From positions 1 through 32,204 of the forward strand of contig JAJYAG010000068.1 in NCBI GenBank assembly GCA_021779665.1: DNA of 32,204 bases, in the 5' to 3' direction. Positions within the stretch are counted from its first letter, which is position 1, and every line of letters starts with the position of its first letter. Made by a program: the position numbers and the translations under genes. This document shows positions 7,381 through 16,175 of this stretch, in pieces. The notes beneath the pieces are model-generated. The model made no database searches, was not told where the DNA came from, and worked only from the letters and a program-made list of their open reading frames with translations. This DNA comes from Bacteroidota bacterium. GTDB taxonomy: Bacteria; Bacteroidota; Bacteroidia; Bacteroidales; JAAUTT01.

Positions 7381-8082
7381 TTATTCTTCCTCTTCTTCTC
7401 TGGGAAGTTTGGAGTTTTTTCCTTCCACCACAATCACAATTTCACCTTTGGGAGGTTTGGTTTTGTAATGGTTTAGAACCTCTGAGGCTGTTCCCCGGAT
7501 GGTTTCCTCGTGCAGTTTGCTAATCTCGCGCGACACCGATACTTTTCTTTCGGCTCCGAAATACTGCTGAATTTCTTCCAAAGCTTTTACAAGCCTGAAA
7601 GGCGATTCGTAAAAGATTACAGTTCTATCCTCATTTGCAAGTTCCATCATCTTTTTCTGCCGGCCTTTTTTCTGCGGGAGAAATCCTTCGAAAATAAACC
7701 GGTCGGAGGGGAGACCGCTCGTTACAAGGGCCGGGACAAAGGCGGTGGCGCCTGGTAAACATTCAACATCAATGTCCTGGTTTACACATTCGCGCACAAT
7801 TAAAAATCCCGGGTCGGAAATCGAAGGAGTGCCAGCGTCGGAAATAAGGGCAATGTTTTCGCCTGCATTCAGCCGCGAAATAAAGGCCTGCAGACTTTTG
7901 TGCTCGTTAAATTTATGAAAGGAGGCAAGTTTCTTATCTATCTGGAAATGTTTTAGCAGGAAACCTGAAGTGCGCGTATCTTCAGCAAGTATTAAATCAA
8001 CTTCTTTAAGAATTCGCAATGCCCGGAGAGTAATGTCTTCCAGGTTACCTATTGGTGTTGGGACGATATATAATTTCCCCAT
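7381..8082 (-). CDS. rsmI: 16S rRNA (cytidine(1402)-2'-O)-methyltransferase RsmI
   Basis: RsmI adds the 2'-O-methyl group to C1402 in the decoding centre of 16S rRNA, using SAM. The 233-residue protein starts MGKLYIVPTPIGNLEDITLR, the diagnostic N-terminus of this tetrapyrrole-methylase-fold family. It continues with AEDTRTSGFLLKHF, then LISDAGTPSISDPGF near residue 78 and VIFYESPFRLVKAL near residue 150. It ends with an acidic tail (REEEEE). Its start lies 38 bases inside the upstream peptidase gene in a different frame. The canonical N-terminus leaves no room for a later start, so the overlap is real and suggests translational coupling. Confidence 0.97.
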   Translation of the reverse strand: MGKLYIVPTPIGNLEDITLRALRILKEVDLILAEDTRTSGFLLKHFQIDKKLASFHKFNEHKSLQAFISRLNAGENIALISDAGTPSISDPGFLIVRECVNQDIDVECLPGATAFVPALVTSGLPSDRFIFEGFLPQKKGRQKKMMELANEDRTVIFYESPFRLVKALEEIQQYFGAERKVSVSREISKLHEETIRGTASEVLNHYKTKPPKGEIVIVVEGKNSKLPREEEEE

Positions 8083-9346
8083 TTTCTTTAGCTTCTATGT
8101 ATTGGTAAATAATTTTGTAAAGCTTTTCGTAAGCATTGAAAGGTAATTTCTCCAGCCTGTCCTCTGGAACATGATACCCGACTTCTTTACCATCGGTCAG
8201 AATAAATAAAGCCGGAATGCCTTTCTGGTGAAAAGGGTAATGGTCGCTGCCTCGGGAAGTGCTTTTCATTTTTAATTCAAGACCAAAATTGTTTGCTTTA
8301 TTAATGGTGTCGAGCAAAGCAAACTCTTTTTTGTGTACTGTTCCGTTAAAAATGTTTACGCCACCCGATCCTGTTGCAACCATATCGAAATTAAGCACTT
8401 GTTTGATTTTCGACAACGGGAATAACGGGCTGGTCACATAGTGCTGCGAGCCTAGCAAACCAGCTTCTTCACCGCTGAAAAGCATAAAAGCATAGGAATA
8501 ATGGTGGTTCGTTTTTTTTGAGAGTTCCCTGATAAGGTCGAGGACCATGGAGGTGCCGCTTGCATTGTCGTTGGCTCCCGGGAAATAATGATCTTTACCC
8601 ATGCGCCCCAAATGGTCGTAGTGAGCCGTAAAAACAATAAAAGTGTCCGTTTGACCGGGTAAATATCCTATCACATTGCGGGCGGTGTGCTTAAGGAGTT
8701 TTTGATCGACTTTCAACTCAATTGTGGATGCATTCGCAGGCATAGATTTGCGGCGGACAGTAAATTTACTGTAGTTGTTATTAAAAGTACGTACAGAGAA
8801 AATCATACCTGTATCAGCCAATTCCAGAACACCTTTTGCTCTCATCAGGTTTCCCGAAATAGCATCGCGCATTCCTTTACGGAACTCATTTTTACCCCAA
8901 CCCAATGTGTCGAGCAATATAAAACTGTTCGAATGGTCGGCGGTAAAAAAAGTTTTTAGAAATGCTGTGTCCTTCTTTACTTCATTCAACCCGAAACGTT
9001 CAACTTTAAATCTGCCCTTAACACCAATAGAACCCGGATTAATATAAAAATCGCGTGTTGGCTCCAGTTCTTTTCCATCGATAAGCATTTCCATTTTTTT
9101 TGGAAAGGTATTTACATCAAACTGATAGTACTGAAAGTAATCCTTTCCAAAAGGTTTCAACCCGAAAGTTTTGAATTGTTTACTTAAATATTCGGAACTG
9201 ATGATGTCGCCTTTTTTAACATAACCTCTTCCATGGAATTCGGGCGAGGTAAGCTTTTTTATGTTCGATTTGACAAAGTTAAGGTCTTGCCCGTTTACTA
9301 ATGATGAAATTGAGATAAGAGTGAGGCAGAGAAAGAGTTTACGCAT
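8045..9346 (-). CDS. secreted M28-family zinc aminopeptidase
   Basis: A 433-residue exported peptidase with a signal peptide (MRKLFLCLTLISISSLVNGQ). All ligands of the two-zinc M28 site are visible. The first His is in TAHYDHLGR near residue 240, the bridging Asp in PGANDNASG near 258, and the catalytic and metal Glu pair in FSGEEAGLLGS near 290. A metal Asp is in LNFDMVATG near 318 and the last His in SDHYPFHQKGIPAL near 370. These enzymes remove N-terminal amino acids from peptides. The upstream TTG at 9370 is rejected because the signal peptide begins at the ATG at 9346. It overlaps the preceding gene by 8 bases (ATGCGTAA) and the following rsmI by 38, so the three are one operon. Confidence 0.93.
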   Translation of the reverse strand: MRKLFLCLTLISISSLVNGQDLNFVKSNIKKLTSPEFHGRGYVKKGDIISSEYLSKQFKTFGLKPFGKDYFQYYQFDVNTFPKKMEMLIDGKELEPTRDFYINPGSIGVKGRFKVERFGLNEVKKDTAFLKTFFTADHSNSFILLDTLGWGKNEFRKGMRDAISGNLMRAKGVLELADTGMIFSVRTFNNNYSKFTVRRKSMPANASTIELKVDQKLLKHTARNVIGYLPGQTDTFIVFTAHYDHLGRMGKDHYFPGANDNASGTSMVLDLIRELSKKTNHHYSYAFMLFSGEEAGLLGSQHYVTSPLFPLSKIKQVLNFDMVATGSGGVNIFNGTVHKKEFALLDTINKANNFGLELKMKSTSRGSDHYPFHQKGIPALFILTDGKEVGYHVPEDRLEKLPFNAYEKLYKIIYQYIEAKENGEIIYRPNTNR

Positions 9347-10091
9347 TATGCTTTCGTTTAATAAGTTCAACCAGCTTGTTCACCAGAGGATCGCTTAAGT
9401 CCCAGGCAAATTCTTTTTCAACAATGGAAATAGCTTCTTCATAATTTGGAGCACTGTTCAGTCGCTCAATTGTTTGGTTATATAACAGGTTGTTGTTTTT
9501 AAACAACTCGCGGATAAATACAAACTTTTCATTCAGATTAATGGCCGACTGAATGCTTGGTATGGGTGAGGATTTGAGTTTGGATGAAACGTCGATTACG
9601 GTTCGCGTTTTAACTGTTTCATTAATTACCTTATGGGTTTGGGTGAGCTTTTCGGCCAGGATTTCTTTCGTTGGTTCCTGGGGTTTTTCAACTTTTTCAG
9701 TCTCAACTTTCGTTTTCGAAACAGTTACCTCTATCACCTGTTTTACAGGTTCGGTTTTTATTGGAATTTCCTGGATAATAGGTTTAGGCTCCTCAATTAT
9801 TTCAATTGATTTATCGAATGTAATTTCATGAATCGGTCCGGGAAATGTAATTTCTGATTCGGGGATAATTGTTGCAGGTTCTCCTTTTTTGTTTATTTGT
9901 TGCTCTTCCGGTATCAGGGTTGTTTCAGTACCTAATTGCTTTACATGATCGTAAATCTGTTGCAGTTTTCGTTGAACCAAATCTTTTTCAATGGAAGGAA
10001 CATTCTCAATATCGCGCCATCCCTGAACATAACTCTCGAGTTGATATATTTCGTCGATAATGCTGCTCAAAATATTTTTTTGATTCATCAT
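9339..10091 (-). CDS. unknown protein with a long Pro/Glu/Lys/Thr-rich linker
   Basis: A 250-residue cytoplasmic protein in three parts. An N-terminal helical segment (to about 60) contains IIDEIYQLESYVQGWRDIEN. A low-complexity linker of roughly 100 residues is rich in Ile, Pro, Glu, Lys and Thr with repeated EPKPI / IPIKTEPVKQV-like phrases. A C-terminal helical domain contains KFVFIRELFKNNNLLYNQTI and ends with YEEAISIVEKEFAWDLSDP. I recall the C-terminal phrase from Bacteroidetes proteins of unknown function, but I cannot name a family. There is no signal peptide or membrane segment. The linker suggests a tether between two interaction domains. It is translationally coupled to the M28 peptidase gene (8-base overlap). 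Confidence 0.85.
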   Translation of the reverse strand: MMNQKNILSSIIDEIYQLESYVQGWRDIENVPSIEKDLVQRKLQQIYDHVKQLGTETTLIPEEQQINKKGEPATIIPESEITFPGPIHEITFDKSIEIIEEPKPIIQEIPIKTEPVKQVIEVTVSKTKVETEKVEKPQEPTKEILAEKLTQTHKVINETVKTRTVIDVSSKLKSSPIPSIQSAINLNEKFVFIRELFKNNNLLYNQTIERLNSAPNYEEAISIVEKEFAWDLSDPLVNKLVELIKRKHNA

Positions 10092-10253
10092 GCAATAGTT
10101 TTATATTTATAGGAATGATAGAACGTTAAAGCTGAACCTGATATTTTATCTTTCAGTAAATGCTTCATATGTCATTAACACTAATTTAGAAACCAAAACC
10201 TGAAATTAAACTATCAGTTTTATCAAGAACAAACGATCATTTATCCTTTTAGT

Positions 10254-10261
10254 TAACTTTG
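10254..10261 (+). promoter_or_regulatory. -7 box (TAACTTTG) for tdk operon
   Basis: An exact TAnnTTTG match lies 31 bases before the tdk ATG, which would place transcription start near 10268. No convincing -33 TTTG is seen 17-23 bases upstream; the best there is AT-rich sequence. Confidence 0.5.
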
Positions 10262-10292
10262 TAAAATTAATAATAATCTTTTTGGTACTGTA

Positions 10293-10868
10293 ATGTTTCC
10301 TGAAAATGCCACGAATCCTGAACACAGAGGATGGATTGAAGTAATTACCGGTTCTATGTTTTCGGGAAAGACGGAAGAATTGATACGTCGCTTACGCCGC
10401 GCTGTAATTGCCAAACAGAAAGTTGAAATTTTTAAACCCAGAATCGATAACAGGTATTCGTCTCAGGATGTTGTTTCGCACGATATGAATTCTTTCCCGT
10501 CAACTCCGGTTGATGTTTCAGCAAATATTTTATTATTAACGGGAGGTGTTGATGTTGTTGGGATCGACGAAGCGCAGTTTTTCGATCACGGACTTACCGA
10601 TGTTTGCACAAAACTTGCAAACCAGGGTGTGAGAGTGGTTGTGGCCGGGCTGGATATCGATTATAAAGGAATACCTTTTGGTCCAATTCCGGCATTAATG
10701 GCTGTAGCCGAATATGTTACAAAGGTTCATGCTATTTGTGCCCGGTGTGGAAATCTTGCCCATTACTCTTTTCGTACTTCCGATAGTTCGAAGCTCGTGG
10801 TACTGGGCTCAAAGGAGAATTACGAACCTCTTTGCCGTAAATGTTATAATAAAGCCTTAAGTAATTAA
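10293..10868 (+). CDS. tdk: thymidine kinase (type II)
   Basis: Tdk phosphorylates thymidine to dTMP with ATP in the cytoplasmic salvage pathway. The 191-residue protein has the P-loop [14 protein letters not shown] near residues 21-34, the DEAQFF ([10 protein letters not shown]) Walker B-like motif with catalytic Glu, and [10 protein letters not shown]. It also has two CxxC pairs for structural zinc (CARCGN near 150 and CRKC near the C-terminus). Length and motif order are typical of the TK1-like bacterial enzyme. It heads a tight plus-strand unit: murF-alr begins 2 bases after its stop. It is divergent from the unknown/M28/rsmI operon across about 200 AT-rich bases. Confidence 0.97.
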   Translation: MFPENATNPEHRGWIEVITGSMFSGKTEELIRRLRRAVIAKQKVEIFKPRIDNRYSSQDVVSHDMNSFPSTPVDVSANILLLTGGVDVVGIDEAQFFDHGLTDVCTKLANQGVRVVVAGLDIDYKGIPFGPIPALMAVAEYVTKVHAICARCGNLAHYSFRTSDSSKLVVLGSKENYEPLCRKCYNKALSN

Positions 10869-10870
10869 AA

Positions 10871-13321
10871 ATGCAATATAAAGCTCACGAAATTGCATCG
10901 GTAATTAAAGCCAGATTAATTGGCCACAAAGAATTTACGATACAAAATATTGTAATTGACAGTCGTACGATTGCATCTCCTGAGTCGTCGATGTTTATTG
11001 CCATCAGAGGAGAACGACACAACGGAAATGTTTTCGTATCCGACCTGTATCAAAGGGGAGTGCGATGTTTTTTGGTTGATGATTCGGTGCAAAATTTTGA
11101 GGATGATGCAACTTATCTGATAGTTGATGATACTTTGAAGGCTTTTCAGCAGATAGCTGCCTGGCATCGTAAAAAGTTCGATATTCCCGTTGTCGGTATC
11201 ACCGGGTCTAACGGTAAAACCATAGTGAAAGAGTGGATTTATCAGAGTTTACATACAACATTGAATTTGGTTCGAAGTCCGCGCAGTTTTAATTCGCAGG
11301 TAGGAGTTCCATTATCAGCATGGCTTATTGAACCACAGCATCAGCTGGTTATATTGGAGGCCGGAATTTCAAAGCCAGGTGAGATGGAAAGGCTCGAAAA
11401 AATTATTCAGCCAACCATTGGGGTTTTTACTCATTTGGGAGAACCGCATCAGGAGAACTTTTCAGGGTTCGAAGAAAAAGCTGCCGAAAAGATGAAGCTT
11501 TTTAAGAATTGCAAGGCTCTAATTTATTGTTCCGATCACTCTATTATTGATAAACTCGCTCATTCTGAAGAATATTCTCATTTGGAAAGATATTCCTGGT
11601 CGGCAGAAAAACCTGCCTTCCTTCAGATTCAACATATCGGCAAACAGCAAAGTCAAACCCGGATTACGTATTTATTTAAAGGAGAGCAGAATACCTTAAC
11701 AATTCCGTTTATCGACGATGCATCGGTTGAAAATGCTGTTCATGTTGCTACATTTTTGTTTTATCTGGGTTACTCTTCCGCTATTGTATCAGAGAAGATT
11801 AAAAACCTTGCTCCGGTAGCCATGCGGCTGGAGTTAAAACAAGGCATAAACCAATGTACGCTGATTAACGATAGCTATAATTCCGATTTGGGTTCATTGT
11901 CCATAGCCCTCGATTTTCTTGTGAATCAACGGCAGCATGTTGAAAAAACGGTTGTTTTATCGGATATTCTCCAGAGCGGACAATCGGGAGAGCTTCTATA
12001 TAAGGAAGTAGCCTCGCTGGTAAAAAATAAAAATATCAATCATTTTATTGGGATAGGGCCCGAAATTACCAGGTTTAAATACTTATTCCCTGAGGACAGT
12101 GAGTTTTATGCTGATACCAATTCATTTATTTTTCAGCTCAGGAAAGGTGCGTTTGTCAGTCAGGCCATTTTAATTAAAGGATCCCGGGCTTTCGAGTTCG
12201 AAAAAGTTGTAACAGCTCTTGAAGAAAAGGTTCATGAAACGGTGCTTGAGATCAATCTCAATGCCATGATTCATAACCTGAATTATTTTAGGTCGTTACT
12301 TAAACCCGGCACTAAGCTGGTTGCTATGGTAAAAGCTTTTTCGTATGGCAGCGGAAGTCACGAAATTGCCAATTTATTGCAGTTCCACAGGGTAGATTAC
12401 CTTGCTGTTGCTTTTGCCGACGAAGGAGTTGCACTTCGTGAAGCCGGAATTACGATGCCTATCATGGTAATGAATCCTGAATGGCATAGCTTTCAGCAGA
12501 TTATACGGTATAAGCTGGAGCCTGAAGTTTATTCCTTTAAAGTATTGAACGAATTCTTAAAGGAAGCCGAATCAGAAGGAGTAACCGATTTCCCCGTGCA
12601 TATTAAACTGGATACAGGCATGCACCGGCTTGGATTTCTGGAGCACGAGACCGGTTTATTGATTGAAAAACTTCAAGCGCAGCAAACCTTAAGAATAGCC
12701 AGTGTCTTTTCTCATCTGGCCGGTAGCGACGAAGAAGCGCTCGATTATTTCACGCGCGAACAAATTGCTGTTTTTGAGAAAAATAGCTCCAGGATTATAA
12801 ATGCTTTTTCATATAAAATATTTCGACATATACTAAATTCGGCTGGTATTGAACGGTTTACATCCTCTCAATACGATATGGTGCGGCTTGGCATAGGATT
12901 ATACGGCATAAGTTCAGCCAACGGCGCTCTTCGGCAGGTCAGCCGCCTTAAAACAGTAATTCTTCAGATTAAAGAAATTCCTGCTAACGAAACAATTGGC
13001 TACGGTCGTAAGTATAAAGCCACTGAAACTATGAAGATAGCTGTTCTTCCCATTGGTTACGCTGATGGTATCCACAGGATCCTTGGAAATGGTGTCGGAA
13101 AGTTTTTTGTAAATGGTAAGCTTGCTCCTGTTGTTGGGAATATCTGTATGGATATGTGCATGATAGACTTACGCGGGATAGAAGCCCAAGAAGGCGACGA
13201 AGTAATAGTATTTGGAGATGAATATCCAATTACTGAAATTGCAGCTCAAATGAAAACAATTCCTTACGAAGTATTTACCAGTATTTCGCGTAGGGTCAAA
13301 AGAATATATTATCAGGAATAA
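10871..13321 (+). CDS. bifunctional MurF ligase / alanine racemase
   Basis: A single 816-residue chain joins two cell-wall enzymes, an arrangement known from Bacteroidetes. Residues 1-450 are MurF-like, adding D-Ala-D-Ala to UDP-MurNAc-tripeptide. This part has the ATP loop GITGSNGKTIVKEW near 112, the ILEAGISKPGEM segment, THLGEPHQENF with the conserved His, and NDSYNSDLGS in place of the usual DxYNANPxS. Residues 455-816 are a fold-type III PLP alanine racemase. Here Lys488 in MVKAFSYGSG is the Schiff-base lysine, HIKLDTGMHRLGF follows, and IGYGRKYKA carries the catalytic Tyr. Making D-Ala and using D-Ala-D-Ala in one protein may help supply. The start follows tdk by 2 bases and a glycosyltransferase gene follows by 1. 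Confidence 0.96.
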   Translation: MQYKAHEIASVIKARLIGHKEFTIQNIVIDSRTIASPESSMFIAIRGERHNGNVFVSDLYQRGVRCFLVDDSVQNFEDDATYLIVDDTLKAFQQIAAWHRKKFDIPVVGITGSNGKTIVKEWIYQSLHTTLNLVRSPRSFNSQVGVPLSAWLIEPQHQLVILEAGISKPGEMERLEKIIQPTIGVFTHLGEPHQENFSGFEEKAAEKMKLFKNCKALIYCSDHSIIDKLAHSEEYSHLERYSWSAEKPAFLQIQHIGKQQSQTRITYLFKGEQNTLTIPFIDDASVENAVHVATFLFYLGYSSAIVSEKIKNLAPVAMRLELKQGINQCTLINDSYNSDLGSLSIALDFLVNQRQHVEKTVVLSDILQSGQSGELLYKEVASLVKNKNINHFIGIGPEITRFKYLFPEDSEFYADTNSFIFQLRKGAFVSQAILIKGSRAFEFEKVVTALEEKVHETVLEINLNAMIHNLNYFRSLLKPGTKLVAMVKAFSYGSGSHEIANLLQFHRVDYLAVAFADEGVALREAGITMPIMVMNPEWHSFQQIIRYKLEPEVYSFKVLNEFLKEAESEGVTDFPVHIKLDTGMHRLGFLEHETGLLIEKLQAQQTLRIASVFSHLAGSDEEALDYFTREQIAVFEKNSSRIINAFSYKIFRHILNSAGIERFTSSQYDMVRLGIGLYGISSANGALRQVSRLKTVILQIKEIPANETIGYGRKYKATETMKIAVLPIGYADGIHRILGNGVGKFFVNGKLAPVVGNICMDMCMIDLRGIEAQEGDEVIVFGDEYPITEIAAQMKTIPYEVFTSISRRVKRIYYQE

Positions 13322-13322
13322 C

Positions 13323-15179
13323 ATGGGAACACCTATATCAGCAGTAATTATAACTTACAACGAAGAATTGAATCTCGAACGTTGTCTTCTTTCGTTGCAA
13401 GGTATTGCTGATGAAATAATTGTTGTTGATTCGTTCTCGACTGATAAAACCGTTGAAATAGCAAAAAACTTCGGAGCTCACGTTTTTCAGCAGGTTTTTC
13501 TGGGGTATGTAGAGCAAAAGAACTTTGCCCTTTCAAAAACCAATTACCTCCATGTGCTTTCTCTTGATGCCGATGAGGAAATTTCAGAAAAACTCCGGGA
13601 ATCAATACTCGAAGTCAAGGAAAACTGGACTCACGACGGGTATTATTTTAACCGGCTTACAAATTACGGTGGGAAATGGATTAAGCACACAAGCTGGTAT
13701 CCTTCTAAGAAGCTCCGGTTGTGGGATAAGCGAAAGGGCGAATGGGGAGGAATGAATCCTCACGATAAATTTATATTGAAGAAAGGATCTACAAAAAAGT
13801 ACCTGAAAGGAGATTTGTTGCATTTCCCATATTCAAGTCCCGGGCAGCATCTGAAAAAGATAAATTCGTACTCTCGCATATTTGCGGAGTCTCATTTTTT
13901 TAAAGGCCAGAAAAGATATTGGTGGAGTTTACTGATTAGGCCTTCATGGCGATTTTTCAGAGATTATATTATAAAACTTGGAATTCTGGATGGTAAAACC
14001 GGCTTTAATATTTGCAGGATCTCCTCATACGAAACATTTTTGAAGTACCGGAATTTGTTGAACCTTCAAAAAGAAAACCAAAGAATTACCGGCGATATTT
14101 GTTTTTTTAACGGAACAAAAACCTGGGGCGGTGGCGAGAAGTGGTATTTTGAAATGGCTTGCCGGTTGAGTGAGCTGAATTATAAAATAGTTGCTGTTGC
14201 CAACATTAGGAGCGTTTTGCTTTTAAAGCTCCGCTTAAAAGGGATTCCTGCTTTTCCTGTCGGCTTAAGTAATCTTAGCTTTTTAAATCCATTTACGGTT
14301 TTTAAGTTATATAGATTTTTTAAACGCTCAGGGATAAAGACTTTAATAGTCAACTTGTCGTCCGATCTTAAGGTGGCCGGGCTTGCGGCTCGTCTGGCCG
14401 GAATAAAAACTGTTATTTATCGCCGGGGTAGTGCCATCCCGATAAGAGATACCGCTCTTAACCGTTTTATTTTCCGCCATTTTGTTACGTATGTAATTGC
14501 AAACTCTGAGGAAACACGCAGAACCATCGTTCAGAATAATCCACGAATTTTTGATCAGTCGCGCATAAGAGTTATTTATAACGGGATCGATTTGGCCGAG
14601 TTTGCCAAATCGAGTCATCAGCCACTCTACACGCCTGAAAACGGAGAATTTTTAATTGGTAACTCGGGTCGGCTTGTACATCAAAAAGGGCAGAAATATC
14701 TCATAGATCTTGCTTCAATTTTGAAAAAGAAGGGATATAAATTTAAAATTCTGATAGCTGGCGATGGTGCTTTAAAGGAGGAGTTGCAGAAATATACCAA
14801 AGAACTTGGAGTTCACGACAGAATTGTGTTCCTGGGCTTTGTTAAAGATATCAGGGCTTTTATGGAGCAGCTGGATGTTTTTGTGTTAACCTCCTTGTGG
14901 GAAGGCTTTGGTTATGTTATTGCCGAAGCCATGGCATGCGGAAAGCCGGTTGTAGCTTTTAATAACAGCAGTAACCCGGAATTGGTAATGAATGATGAAA
15001 ATGGGTTTCTGGTTCCCTTTCCGGATATTGAAATGTTTGCCTCTCAGGTTGAAACGTTACTGAACAATAAAGAATTACGCCGCGAAATGGGAGAAAAATC
15101 AGTTCAAATTCTGAATAATAAATTTACAATTGATAAAACAGTCGAAAATTTAAAGAAGTTGCTGATGGAATGCAATTGA
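13323..15179 (+). CDS. fused GT2 - GT4 double glycosyltransferase
   Basis: One uninterrupted 618-residue frame carries two glycosyltransferases. Residues 1-250 are a GT2 enzyme of the WaaE/KdtX-like group: ISAVIITYNEELNLERCL, IIVVDSFSTDKTVEIA, the metal-binding LSLDADEEI near residue 82, and the group-typical tail with WWSLLIRPSWRFFRDYI and ILDGKTGF. Residues 255-618 are a GT4, GT-B-fold enzyme: FFNGTKTWGGGEKW at its start, VIYNGIDLAEF, then NSGRLVHQKGQKYLIDLA, and the EX7E donor-site motif EGFGYVIAEAMACGKPVV with Glu527 and Glu535. The likely role is two sugar additions to LPS core or a surface glycan on the cytoplasmic face of the membrane. No signal peptide. It follows murF-alr by one base. 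Confidence 0.93.
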   Translation: MGTPISAVIITYNEELNLERCLLSLQGIADEIIVVDSFSTDKTVEIAKNFGAHVFQQVFLGYVEQKNFALSKTNYLHVLSLDADEEISEKLRESILEVKENWTHDGYYFNRLTNYGGKWIKHTSWYPSKKLRLWDKRKGEWGGMNPHDKFILKKGSTKKYLKGDLLHFPYSSPGQHLKKINSYSRIFAESHFFKGQKRYWWSLLIRPSWRFFRDYIIKLGILDGKTGFNICRISSYETFLKYRNLLNLQKENQRITGDICFFNGTKTWGGGEKWYFEMACRLSELNYKIVAVANIRSVLLLKLRLKGIPAFPVGLSNLSFLNPFTVFKLYRFFKRSGIKTLIVNLSSDLKVAGLAARLAGIKTVIYRRGSAIPIRDTALNRFIFRHFVTYVIANSEETRRTIVQNNPRIFDQSRIRVIYNGIDLAEFAKSSHQPLYTPENGEFLIGNSGRLVHQKGQKYLIDLASILKKKGYKFKILIAGDGALKEELQKYTKELGVHDRIVFLGFVKDIRAFMEQLDVFVLTSLWEGFGYVIAEAMACGKPVVAFNNSSNPELVMNDENGFLVPFPDIEMFASQVETLLNNKELRREMGEKSVQILNNKFTIDKTVENLKKLLMECN

Positions 15180-15194
15180 ACTAAATTAGACTGA

Positions 15195-15290
15195 GTTGAC
15201 AATATCCAAAGAGACCACAGTTGACGGACAACGAACCCCGGCCAAATGCAGAACACAGGTAGATAGACGATAGTCAATACAAAATGCGCT
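15195..15290. repeat. intergenic low-complexity island (GACCACAGTTGACGG type)
   Basis: The 268-base gap after the glycosyltransferase holds a GC-richer island with decayed repeating words such as GACCACAG, TTGACGG, ACAACG, GAACACAGG and TAGACGATAGTC. The 16-base word at 15212-15227 matches 31084-31099 at 13 of 16 positions, all differences being transitions. It looks like eroded tandem-repeat spacer DNA. No gene or RNA is recognisable in it. Confidence 0.35.
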
Positions 15291-15382
15291 AGGTGTTAGT
15301 TTTCTTTGTTCCTGTTTGCTTAATCCTGATTTAATTATTCCGAACTTTTTTACTGTTGATCTATATGGCAACTCTCTGATAT

Positions 15383-15412
15383 TTTGGTAGTAGTTTTTTT
15401 ATATTATTTTTG
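15383..15412 (+). promoter_or_regulatory. promoter for the 15448 methyltransferase (TTTG-N18-TATTTTTG)
   Basis: A -33 TTTG (15383-15386) and an exact -7 TATTTTTG (15405-15412) are 18 bases apart, as expected for the Bacteroidetes primary sigma factor. Predicted transcription start is near 15419, about 29 bases before the ATG. This separates the gene from the tdk-murF/alr-GT unit. Confidence 0.65.
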
Positions 15413-15447
15413 CACGAGCCATTAAATTTACACAGAAACAAAAAACT

Positions 15448-16170
15448 ATGCATATCCCCGAAAATACCTCAAAAAATACACATAATAAAGTAGCCGAGCT
15501 TCTATTTAATTCTCCTGGCATAAAAAGGGTTCTTGATATTCCCTGTGGCTATGGCGCTTTTACAAAGCGGTTGATTGATAATAATATTGAGGTTTATTCC
15601 GGCGATATAGAGAATATATTAAAAGTCGAAAATCCGCGGTTCCAGGTAACGGATATGAATGAAAAGCTTCCTTTTGAAGATGGTTTTTTCGATGCTGTAG
15701 TTTGTATCGACGGTATTGAACATCTGGAGCGTCAATTTGATTTTACCCGCGAATGCTGGCGGATTTTAAAACCCGGAGGGACAATTATAATTTCTACTCC
15801 TAATATTAATTCATTACGTTCGCGGTGGCGGTGGTTTCTTACAGCTCATCATAATAAATGCAAATCGCCTCTTAACGAAGAAAAACCTTCAGCACTGCAT
15901 CATATTGCATTGTTGTCCTTCTCGCATTTACGTTATATGCTTCACAGTTCCGGGTTTGAGATCAGAACAATAACCACAAACCGTATTAAAGGGGTAAGTT
16001 GGATGTATGCCTTGTGGGTTCCGTTATCTTATATTAAAACCAAAAGAGTATTTAAGAAAGAAGAGAAAGACCCTGGTCAGAAAGAACGAAATAAAGAAAT
16101 ACTTAATCAATTGTTTCTGAAAGACATATTGTTTGGCGAAACAATGATTGTGAAAGCTGAAAAAAGATAG
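15448..16170 (+). CDS. class I SAM-dependent methyltransferase
   Basis: A 240-residue cytoplasmic methyltransferase of the Methyltransf_11/23 type. Motif I is VLDIPCGYGAFTKRL near residues 29-43, followed by an acidic end of strand 2 (VYSGDIEN), then VTDMNEKLPFEDGFFDAVVC and IDGIEHLERQFDF. It continues with ILKPGGTIIISTPN near residue 110. The pattern IEHLE...NPGG/KPGG with a C-terminal basic, membrane-adjacent stretch (WVPLSYIKTKRVFKKEEK) is common in methyltransferases placed in surface-glycan loci, and the gene follows a double glycosyltransferase. The substrate is not known. It has its own promoter and ends at a strong bidirectional terminator. Confidence 0.9.
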   Translation: MHIPENTSKNTHNKVAELLFNSPGIKRVLDIPCGYGAFTKRLIDNNIEVYSGDIENILKVENPRFQVTDMNEKLPFEDGFFDAVVCIDGIEHLERQFDFTRECWRILKPGGTIIISTPNINSLRSRWRWFLTAHHNKCKSPLNEEKPSALHHIALLSFSHLRYMLHSSGFEIRTITTNRIKGVSWMYALWVPLSYIKTKRVFKKEEKDPGQKERNKEILNQLFLKDILFGETMIVKAEKR

Positions 16171-16175
16171 TGAAT

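Noticed and set aside
9553-9831. 92-codon plus-strand frame opposite the linker protein
   Set aside because: Its Val/Ser/Phe-rich sequence is the expected mirror of the Glu/Lys/Thr-rich linker codons; no start context or family.
10871-13321. MurF-Alr fusion as an assembly artefact or novelty
   Set aside because: The frame is continuous with both active sites present, and this fusion is already known in Bacteroidetes, so it is neither an error nor new.
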